Below are positions 13,001-25,000 of a stretch of 64,000 nucleotides of DNA, one piece after another. Position numbers and translations under genes: made by a program. The stretch's first letter is position 1. Every line of letters starts with the position of its first letter. Under the pieces are notes generated by a model. That model was given only the letters and a program-made list of their open reading frames with translations, had not been told where the DNA came from and did not search any database. Source of the stretch: Spisula solida (lineage: Eukaryota; Mollusca; Bivalvia; Venerida; Mactridae); contig OX365944.1 of NCBI GenBank assembly GCA_947247005.1, forward strand, positions 21,613,501-21,677,500, in the 5' to 3' direction.

Positions 13001-16000
13001 AAATGTTATCTTCAATACTCTTATAACAATTTTAAACATTTTCCTCATCTAGATTTGCAATCTAGGAAAAGTAAAGGCTCATTAAATTACATTTTCAATA
13101 TTAGAGTGTTGAGTGCTGAGTGTAAGTATTGGTTGTGATTTCGGGGCCAGAATACTGTTTTACACTTGTAATCTTACAATGCATACCTTTATCTGACTTT
13201 CGTCTTTTCCTTTTCTTACCCCCATCTTTATTGTCAGGTTTCTTTTCTACATCTTTACTATCCTGAGAATTTTGAGCAGCTTTTTTGAAGAGGTTTGTGA
13301 AGGATTGAGGCATCTTGTTCTCTGCTTTAGGTTGATCTGCTGGGGCTGTAAAAAAGTTATGCACAACATATGGGTTGGACTTTGTATTGCGCTATTTTAA
13401 CACAAACACCTACCCATCTTCAACTAGAAATTCGTGCCCTCCGGCAAACTATGTTGAGCCTCGGTGCACGTTGAAAATGGTTACAACTTAAATCAGCCTT
13501 CAATTTGACCATTGATCTCCAACTGTGTCTTTGAACTTTGAGATAGGAACCTGGAGCTCTGACAAGACACTCCCCCTCATGGGGGTTAACATTCATGCCA
13601 AATATAAGAAAGATTGGTCAGTGTATGACAAAGTTATGGTCCAGACAAGCTTCAATTAGACCTTTGACCTCCAACTGTGACCTTGACCTTTGAGATAGGA
13701 ACCTGGGGGTTGGGCATGACACTCCTCCTCATGGAGGTGAACATTCATGCCAAATATAAGCAACATTGGTCAAAGCATGACAAAGTTATGGTCCGGACAA
13801 GCTTCAATTTGACCTTTGACCTCCAACTGTGACCTTGACCTTTGAGATAGGAACCTGTGGGTTGGGCATGACACTCCTCCTCATGGAGGTGAACATTCAT
13901 GCCAAATATAAGCAACATTGATCAAAGCATGACAAAGTTATGGTCCGGACAAAATCAGACGGACGCACGCATATACACCAAAAGTGGCGACTAAGTATCG
14001 CTCACCGCAAGCGGGCTCGACAACAACAAAAAATTAAACAATGCTCATGAAAAAAGTTGTAAAACAGGAGATATTATGTATGCTGATAGTGAGTAAAACC
14101 TAATAACTGATAAGGCCAACAGAGTAACTTCCCTTGAGGTATCAGATTCAATCTGAAATGCATGATTTGTCATTTTCTATGCATTTCATGATACGTTGAA
14201 ATAATTTCTATAGAGTTTTTCATTATTCTCAGGCCTAGACACTAACTATTTTGGCCACTGGTCCAACAGGGCAAAAGCGCCCAATTTGTAACTAGGACAG
14301 TTACTGGTCCTCCAGAATTTTCTCTGGTCCTTCTGGATTTTCACTGGTTCTAATGTGTGATCTGGAGCTCTGCATTTATTTTCATATTTTCAAGGATTTT
14401 TTCACTGGGTACATACCTGTATTTTTTCTTGGAGTAAGACTGCCTTGTGTAGTAACTTGATGTGACTGTGTAGCTTCTTGTAACTGGGATAAGATGTGCT
14501 TGCCACTACGACATGATGATGCATTTACCTCATGTACCTACAATATAGATACAGGTTAGATCTTATACCAAATATGCTACTGTAAAATAATTTATATTCA
14601 TGGGGAATTAAATTTCTGATAATAATTAGTGCAGAATTTGACCCTGATGTTTTATTACTAAAATGAGAAATCCAACAACTTACGTCCACAGGTAACTGTA
14701 ACATAATAAAAGAGTAAACAAAAAAATCCAACAGCTTACGTCCACAGGTAACTGTAACATAATAAAAGAGTAAACAAAAAAAATATTTTTTTCATAAAAT
14801 TTATAATATCTTAGATATCATAAATTTTATAAAATAAAAGAAGGAAATTTTATTTTTAATCTTTATCAATTATTCAGTTACCTGTGCTTACCTCCCCACG
14901 AAATGGTATTTTTTACCAAAACCTCATAATTTCATCCCATTGAAATTAAGGACGTTTAGGACCTTTCTCCGACGTCATCGGTAAAAAATCGCTTTTTCGC
15001 CGAATCTAATAAAAATCTCCAGAAATATGCTTTAACCTACTTTCCGTATTATGACGTTTTTAATTTTTCAAAATATCGCTTCGTTTCCTAGCAACGTGAC
15101 GCTATGTACATAGGGCGTGAAATTGACGTTTTGAGCTCATATTTCTGTTCTATTAAGATGTACAATAATTTTCAAAACTCTATTTATTAGTCCTTTATCC
15201 TTTGAATACGTATATGTAAAATTTATAGCAGTTGCGACTAACAATTTCGCACCGAAAACGGTTTTATATCGAAAATTGACCTGTATTTTACTGCTTATTT
15301 GCGACACCCTACTCACTCCAGGACGCAATTTGGTCAACAAAAAGTGATTCAATCAACTAATGAAACATACCGTGGTTTTGCGGTAATTCTACAGAATAAG
15401 CACAAACACTAAAAAATGGAGGTGATCTCGCATTATTTTCGACAAAATGGGATTTTAATGAAAAACGGACATACGTTAAAGGCATAACGTCGTGCCGTCG
15501 CACGACGTTACGGGTTATTGTGGCTACGTCAGCGTCATGATCTTGTGGTGTATCCGACGCATCGGCACATTGTTTCAATATATAAACAATATAAGAAAGC
15601 CTAATTGATGAGATCTTCAATATACCCCTAAAATTGTATGAATATTAATAATTTCTAGTGATATACATGTACGTACATTTTCCCTATAAATAAAGAGATA
15701 TGAACTTGCTACTAGCACACACTGTATAAAACACTAACCACCTCTCAGCTTTAACATTTTGGCTTACGACCTATATATTGTGTATGCACAGTAGGGGGTT
15801 CGGGGCAAAGTGTTACAGTCCCTGTGGTAAAATGTTTATTGTAATAAATACCGACAAACATACTTTGGTATGTAGTTATATTTTCAATAAATGGTCAAAC
15901 GTAGTCCCAACACATCTTCACAATGTGTTACATTTACGGACCATTTTAAACAGTTGAACTTGTTAATGCATATTCAATGCAAATTGATTAATTAAAGAAC

Positions 16001-19000
16001 TTGCATTGTAAAAATTAAGTATGGTTTGTGTATACATTATTACTAGGACTGTATAAGTGTACATGTATGCATTCAATAGGCAATGTAACAATTATACATA
16101 ATTTATTCACCCCCCCCCCCCCCCCCCAACTCACTAAACAGCAACAACACAACAGCTGTACAGTAAATCCCAAAGGTGGCCGAATCAAGTATCTTATGAA
16201 CCAGTCATGGTAAAAAAAAACGCAAATTCCCCCTGTCCTATACCTCACGGGTATAGTCAGAGCTGCATTTCCCCGCTATTTTGTCGCGAATCAAAAGCGT
16301 ACCACACATACATCAGTGCGGGGACATCGAAAACGTAAAAACACAAGACAGTTCCCACTATCACCTGTCTTTCCCCTGGATTGGGATAGTAGTTTCAATT
16401 GACTGGTACATTATTGTAACGTCATGTTTGATGTGTAGGCCAATCCAACTAAGGCACATAAGCCAAAATGTCATCCTATACCGTGAGTTTCGAATTAAAC
16501 AAATTTGAAAAATTGTGAAAACAGTACCAAAATTCCAGAAAAAAGCGTTGTCAACCTGTAAAACAATATGTGTGAAGTTAAACGGGCCGCGCATTAGCCG
16601 ATCCAACAGCGGCTCAAAAGTGTTAACATTAACTTATAATATTACTATCTAATACACGTGTAAGACATCATACTTATATATATAACGCTATCTTTCAATT
16701 TGCTGGCTGTTCATCTACCGTCCGTATTATTTTTGTTTTTAATTAAATTTATTCACGGTTACTTTACAATCAAAATGTAGAAGACCGCACAGCGGTCTTT
16801 AATCCAGCTGTCAACATGAGTTCACATGATTGCGTAACAGTGAAACCAGATATATATGCGTGGTAAGTGGCAATATTTCTAGACAAGTGCGGGACTAACT
16901 TTCCAAATGTTTATACATCAACGATTTGCTTTTATACCAAACGCTATTATTATATACATTATAACTATGTATGACTGTAAGAAAACGATGTATACATAGT
17001 TTAGTTATTATTTTATTAAAGGGACGTAATTATTAGTTTGGAAGACTTCAGTTAGTTTGGAACACTTGAGCTCATAATTCGGTACAATGCATTTAATGTC
17101 CGATCGAATATCCCGAGTAGATGTTTAGATAATTTAAATACATAACTCAGCCGATGTTCTCTTTTGTATTACTGTGTATTTATCATGATGCTGTGTTCAA
17201 TAAAGACACATTTTGAAGAATAATAAAACCACAGTACTGATAGTATTGTAGGTATTGCGAGAGAAACTCAGTTTTGTCATTTTCACAAAAATTACCACAC
17301 TCAAACCGAAATGAATAATTGTTATGTAGTGACAAACTTTGCTTTGAACAAAGCTATTATATATGATTTTATAAGTGAACAGATGCAGGTGAAATGCGTG
17401 CATTTATTCTTAACATGTAATTGTTGTACTAGTAAATAGGAGGCAAGTCGGTAAATAGAACGGACGTACATAGCGCGTTACGTTGGGCGACGTAACGTTT
17501 TTACGTAAGTCCGTTTTTTACTGAAATTCAATTTTGTCGAAAATAATGCGAGATCACCCCCCTTTTTTATTGTTTGTACTTATTCTGTAGAATTACCGCA
17601 TCACAACGGTGTATTGCATTAGTTGATTGAATCACTTTTTGTTGACCAAATTGCGCCCTGAAATGAGTTGGATGTCGCAAATGCGCTATAAAATTCTGTC
17701 AACTTTCGATATAAAACCTTTTTCAGTGAACAATTGTCCGTCACAATCGCTTTAAATTTAACATATACGTATTCAACGGTTCAAGGACAAACATATGGAG
17801 CTTTGAAAATTGAAATAGACCTTATTCTGACCGAATTATGCCATTAAAACATCAATTTTACGCCCTATGTACATAGCGTCACGTTGCTAGGAAACGAAGC
17901 AAAATTTTGAAAAAATAAAAACTGCACAATAAGGACAGAATGTTAAAGCATATTTCTGGAGATTTTCATTAGATTCGGCCAAAAGTCGATTTTTTACCGA
18001 TGACGTCGGAGAAAGGTCCTAAACAACCTTAAATGGTTTTACAGTATAACAGGAACACATTTAGTACATGTAACAAGATGCAGGGATCCTACCGAGGCAT
18101 AATGCCCAATCCTGACAATAAGATACGATTCGGTTTTAGTAGACAAGTATCCTTAATCTTTGTTTTTAACATTGTTTTGTTATTAAAATTCAGCTTAAAA
18201 CTTCTTTAGAAAATCTCATTCTTTCCGGTACAACAATTATGGATTTGTACCTGGATGTGACTAACCCCTATCAAGTTTGAAGATCCCAGGCCAAATCCTT
18301 GTACTATAATTGATCAGAAACCATAATAACTTTGGTTGATGCATTTATTTTAAATGTAACAATGCCAACCTTTCACTTACTGATCTCAAAATCAATAGGG
18401 GCCCAGGGATTCCACTAGCTTCTGATTCTGAAGGGACATTTTGAGACTAAATTTTACCATTTTTTAGGCAAAATACCCATGATTTTAAGAGTAAAAGACC
18501 ATTCAAACCAAAATCTTGAGGGTCAAAATGTGGCTTGTTGGAAATTTCACGGATTAAAAACCCCTAATACGGAGTCAAATGGAACCCCTGGGGGCCATTA
18601 CCTTCAAGTAACTTTGATGATTCTCATCAAAGATGGGGGTTACGTTCAATTTTATAAAAAGCCATAGAATCTATAAAGATCAGTTATACTTTCTTTATGA
18701 GTTGTGATCCGATAGGGAAAAATCTAGTGTTTATCATCTACCAAAGTTAACATACCTTAAAGCCTAACTCGAGAGCTAAAGCATATACAGAGCTAGTTTT
18801 ACCACAACCATGTGGCCCTGTCAGCAGCATTGTGTTACATAATGAGTTATCATCATCACTGTCTTCACTGTCCATATCAAAGTCACTATCATCATCCCAC
18901 ATATCATCATCTAGAACATATAAACAACAGTCTTAGGCCTAAAATAAAATATTGTTTGTTTCCCCATCCCCTACCTACCCGATTAAAAAGGGCCCTACCC

Positions 19001-22000
19001 AAAATATTTTATTGCCCAAATTGAAATGATATTTTTTTTATTAAAAATTGGAAGTGAAAATTTTATTTTTTTGCTTGCTGGCTTCTTTCTTACCATTAAA
19101 TTTTAGATGGTTTTCGGCTTAGAGTTAATTCTAAATTTCATTATTTGTATGTCTAGACCATTAAATATCATACTGAAACAATTCAAAAAAAAAATATTTA
19201 CCCTACCTGCCTACCCATTCTAAATCTGCTAGGGTCGGGATGGGGAAACCAAGAATATTTTAAGTTCGGCCTAAACAACAGTCTTATAACAAGTCATTAA
19301 TAATTGCGAGCAATACAGAAGTCCCCTACCGGTTGGAAGCCATTTTCAATATTTCTGTTACCATAGCAACCACAATTTTTGTCAGAATCGAAATATTTTA
19401 GACGTGCATTATCCCCTTATTGCCCCCTATCCACATACCAAGTTTCATAAACCTTGAAAACTGTTTCAGTTATGTCAGGATCAAGATTTTTTTACGGACG
19501 GACGGGAAACGTATAGTCAAAACCGTTAGGGGACTAATAAAAATCACTTGAAATGAATGCAGCCGAGAATTGAAAGCAGGTAAAATATGGGAGAAGATGC
19601 AAGGTAAGTTAAATGCAAAAACACAACAAAAATTCAAGAATTTAGCTGTTACCGATTTGCCTATTGGAGACTTAGAAAATGTCAAAAAGCTGTGTAAAAA
19701 ATATATCAATTTTTGGTTACAATTCTTGGCCAAGAAGACTCATTTAACATCCCAATATGACATTTGATTACAACGAAAATAGTTACAAGAGTTTGAATCA
19801 AATTGACAGTGCCCTAATTATGATATTGTCATATATTGAAGAAACTAATTGTCACAGAGCTACAATACTGATTAAAGGCACAGAGCTACAATACTGATAA
19901 AAGAGGCACAAGCAATCTCCTCTTTTCAGGTACATCAAAATGTTAATTTTGCTTAAAACATGCATATTGTGGTGTTTATTTCACTAAGACTCAACAGAAA
20001 TGACACCAAGAAGTAGTTGTGTTTAAAAAGTCTGATGTATGCGATTTTTCAACAAGAAAAACATTAACAACAAATATGTATGAATTTCACCTTTCTTTGA
20101 TGGGAGTTGCTTCCCTTTGTTCTTCTTCAACAGGAGTTTTCTAGCTTTTCTTGCTTCTCTGTCTAGAACATGTTTCCACTCTGTCAACCAGGTTTTCAGT
20201 TTCTTCATCGCCGTGACATTACCAAGAATCTCTGATGATTTTATAGGACAATATTTCTCTGTCCATAGCAAGCTGCATCCTGTAACAATAGCAAGACTGT
20301 GGGTAACAATAGCAAGACTGTGGGTAACAATAGCAAGACTGTGGGTAACAATAGCAAGACTGTGGGCAACAATAGCAAGACTGTGGGCAACAATAGCAAG
20401 ACTGTGGGCAACAATAGCAAGACTGTGGGTAACAATAGCAAGACTGTGGGTAACAATAGCAAGACTGTGAGCAACAATAGCAACAGTTGAATTATCCAAA
20501 TTATACATAAATAGCATGTACAGCGACAACCCATTATACTGACATATTCATATGATAAACTGACATCATTTCATAGGGACAGATGCTTTGTAATTGTTTT
20601 TGTACCAATTCTGTAAACTTATGTATTTGTTACAGTACCATTTTGCTATAGAACAACCTAGTTGAATCGAGACCTTGCTGTACTACAAATAGTCTACAAC
20701 AATTGCATGGCACTCCAATGAGAGACATAAGTGACCTATAAATTATCTCCCTTGTAAGATAAAGCCCGAGGTAGACCAATTAGCATACAGGTCCTAACTA
20801 GTTGAGATCCTCGGACTTTATCCTTGTTTCTAACAGAAATATCATTGATTTTAGATAAGAAATTTCTCATTTCAGTATTATCTAATATGTTAGGGCCATA
20901 AAAATTTATATACCATGGTGTGTAAACAACATGTAGCCAAACTTATTATTTGATCTGATAATTAATGTTGCAAATATTTCAGCCTAATTACTACCATGTA
21001 CAACGAACAAAACAGGGATAAAAACAGAGTAATCCGCATGATAGGACCTGTAGAATTTTAGAGAGTAGTAAGGGGGGATAATTTACTATTTTCCCCCATT
21101 CAGTATCATATTTCCAATATTTAACTTACTTGGTTCTTATTTCTTATAATATTCCTGATGAAGACTTAATGTTGAAACATTGAAATAAAGCTTGAGTTTA
21201 TTTTGCTTTGACCTTATCATGCATATGTCCAATACATCTCTTGTTCTTCATAATATTTCCATACCATCCATGTATAATTTATGCTAAGTTTCAATTATAT
21301 ATGCCCAAGTTATTTACTATAATAACACTTTCCAACATCAGTTAACAATTGTCCAAATTATATTTCGTTGGACCAAAGATATATCTTCAGTTGACAAGTC
21401 TGAGAGGTTTCTGAAAGGTTTTACAGTTTACAAGTCTGAAAGGTTTCTGAGAGGTTTCACAGTTGACAAACTTGTCTGAGAGGTTTCAGTCTACAAGTAT
21501 GAGAGGTTTCACAGAAGTCTTACCTGCTGACTTGGGTGTTTCGTTTACTTCTTTAGCACTTGTCATTAGCTCAGTTTGTTCTTTCTTCTGTAGTTTCAGA
21601 TTTTTCTTTTTCTTCTTTGTCTGTTTTTCGTCTTCATCATCCTCAATTACCACCATATCTGTACATCCATCCAGTATACCCTTCATATCTGTCTTCAACA
21701 TTGACTCTGTAATATTGTTTTATGAATTCTGACTAAAAATTCTTTGGATGGGGTTTCCAACTTTGGGAGAGGGGGCTAACTCAGTAATTTGAGGGGAAAG
21801 ATCAATATTTTGGTAACATGGCTGAGTTTGTAAAAGTAGTGATCATTAATTCATGATTTTAAAGTTATCTAAAATATTTCCTGAAAATAGAAGGAAAATG
21901 TTTCCTGTAGAATCAGAATCAGCATACATCCCGAGACATTCTGAAAGTTGAAAATGGTCACAGACACTTGGGGTCTGGACCACGCCCCCTCCCGCTACGC

Positions 22001-25000
22001 GCCTGGAAATATTTTTTTATGTTTATTATATATCCAGTCCCATTCAGTACTCACACAAACATTTGTTGAATGTATTTGATATTAATACAAAAATCTACGT
22101 ACGTCCTCTACTGCTTTAATAACTCTAAGATAAAAATGTTTCGCTGAACTTTCTCGCACACCGACCTAGAAAATGGATCGTGTAAAACTCGTTTTGCAAC
22201 TTACCCGTATATTTCTAATGCCCTTCGGTCAATAACAAATTAATCTTTACGATGACTATACTGACAATACTCGATCGGGGCTCCTGTCTTCAAAATATGC
22301 AAGAATTATCAATTGTCAACTCATTTTCCGCCGCGCACATAATCTGTTGACAATTTGAACGGTGGTTCCCAGCCTGATACATAAGAACCGTGTCGCGCGT
22401 TGAACGTTGGACCCAAACGAGGTATCCCGAATGGTTTATTTATATATCTGGTTCCAACGTTCAACGCGCGGCGCCGTACAAACGCATCGATCAGGCGGGA
22501 AACCATGTCGAAAGATTATGTGTGTGGCGTTTTTTAATTGAAAATTGCCAACTTTCTCGCAAATTGTGGAGGCAGGGGCGGGTATAGGCTTCTGTCACTA
22601 TCATCACCGTGAAGAGTAATGTGTACTTGACCGAAGGACACCAAATATAGGCGGGAAAGTTGCACAGTGAGTAAAACACGACCCAATATTCGAGGTAGGT
22701 GTGCGAGAAATTTCAGTCAAACATTTCTATCTTTGTGTTATTTAGCTAGAGAGGCATTTACGAAATATGTTTTATTTGTCCCGGATACGTTTAATAATGT
22801 TTGTGTGATTAATGTATGGGTCTGGGTATACAATGTTGATGTTAAAAATATACCCAGGTGCGTAGCTGGGGGCGGGGTCCAGACCCCAAGTGTCCGTGAA
22901 AATGGTCAGACATTTGCACTAAAAGCAAAACTGCTGGACAAAAAAAATATAAAAATATGTTTGGAACTCAAAAGCAGCAACATTACTATTATTATTATAA
23001 TACCAGAACTATACCGTATTGATAGGACCTCTGTTTTTCTAAAGATTTGGGGCCACGATATACTGTACCTGATTTCACAGCAGGTTTCTCACATTCAGCT
23101 TTCGTATCAAGCAATGTTTTATACATGACTTCTGTAGGGTATAATGGATTATAGGACTGTATTTCCTTCAAACAATTGTCAACTATTGTACTAGTTAGTT
23201 TTTCATGGGAACTAAAATTCTGAAAGTACAAAAAAAACCATCATAAAGCTAGCGGAAGCACTATAATACATCATTGTCAATGTTTCAAGACATATAGAAC
23301 TATAATGAAAACACCGAAGACATATGCAAAGAAATACACAAATAAAACTTCCTTACAGATTTGAAAATATTTATCGGCCATTGTCAGTATACATTAATCA
23401 GTTAGCCAATAAAAAAACGGTCCAAAATAGAGATTTACCATTTATTTAGACAAAAAATATAGCAAGCGTCTGACATCTAGACTGATTTCAATAGATAAGT
23501 TTTTCAGTTGAAATCAGAGTTTGTCAGATATGTCTTCATCGGACAGACACGTTCAAGCTGTATATAGGAAGTGAAAGGTAATTTATTATTAATGAAAATG
23601 CAGGGCTGAACTTCAGTCCCAAAAATGGGGAAATGAGGACTGAAATGAATGGTTATACATACCTTAAAATGTTTCATATCGTTCAGGGTAGACTGATATG
23701 AGTTCATAAGATCGCCAGTAAATCTAGACACAGGATACACAGTCTGTGATACATCCCAACATCTCCGTGGCAGTTCTACATTACCAAGATCCCAAACATT
23801 ACATGAGCCACACTGCATAGGATCACCTGGTCTCTGTAACAAACAAACCATATACACAAAATAACACCAGTGATTTTTTACCGTCTTTATTAGGGTCTGG
23901 AAAATGGACCCTTTTCCAATTGCAAATAGGCTATAATTTTCCCAAATTTGAATGGAGGAATTCCCAATAAACGATTTAAAAAAATATTTTTCAAAATCGA
24001 ACATAAAATGATTAAGTTATGAACATTTTTGACAAGAGGCAGAGCTACAGATAAGCTGCGTATTGGGGTAATTACCCAATTAATTTTCTTAAATACCCAA
24101 TAGATTTTGAGAGGAGGGAGTAAGAAAAAGCAAAGACAATTTAAAATACCTAAATAGAAAAGGAAGTTATAGTGAAAAATAGTACATAAAAGCTTATTTA
24201 CCCTTTGAGTTTTATTAAATACCCAATTAAATTTTGTCAAAACCCAATCAAAATTGAAACCCGGGGGTAAAATACCCAATTGACTAAAACCTTATCTGTA
24301 GCTCTGCAAGAGGTCAAGCATGAAAGTTCAAAGCAACCAGTAAACATTCACATGTAATTTCTTTGGCTTTCCTGCTTCATGGAATTTCCCAATTTCAAGT
24401 TGTCACAATGCGAAAATTCCCAATCTGAAAGGACCCGGACCCTTTCCCAAAGAGGCAAAATAAATCACTGAACACAATGCTATCATCAGGAGACAAGCTG
24501 GGTATAGTTGGATATTAAGGCACATCAACACAGTACAGATCTGATCTTACTGCTCCTAACATGAAAACAAGTTTTGGTTTCTTAAAAAATTATGTTATTT
24601 ACATTGAATAAATCAAGAAATTTTAATATACTAAAAGGACATTAAAATGATTAAATGGATCACTGGGTCCTGTAACTATTCCTATCTGCTGTTCACCAAG
24701 CAAGGAAGCTGTATCAGTACAGGTCATTATTTACAACTGTTGTATATCCAGGCCCCGATTTCCCAAAACATCAATCTCATCTCAAATATGGTCATGTGTC
24801 TTATGTTAATTTCCATGGGATAATGAACTAAAAATTTGCATCATAAACAGAAAACATTTTTCTGAGTTTGGTACATAAAAAATTCAAGAGCTCCAACTTC
24901 AGATTTATCTCAAATTTAGACGCTGATTTGAGCAAAATCTCAATTTGAGTTGAGATTTATACTGGATATGCTTCGGGATCGGATGTATATTTATCAACGA

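Larger units (their letters stand above)
21940..22930. repeat. Head-to-head pair of CAGGTGCGTAGC repeat fragments
   Basis: Left fragment (about 21940-22010) and right fragment (about 22857-22930) are inverted copies sharing GGTCCAGACCCCAAGTGTC. Their GCGTAGC termini face each other across the CpG-rich segment, so this segment lies between two elements rather than inside one. Confidence 0.7.

Noticed and set aside
20023..20534. Open frames with HSLAIV or LLPTVLLL repeats next to ATAD5 exon 9
   Set aside because: They read through the 21-base minisatellite. The true exon begins at the acceptor (20279).
22667..23128. Plus-strand open frame of 153 codons
   Set aside because: It starts at GTG, includes part of a dispersed CAGGTGCGTAGC repeat and an ATT run, and overlaps ATAD5 exon 7 in antisense.
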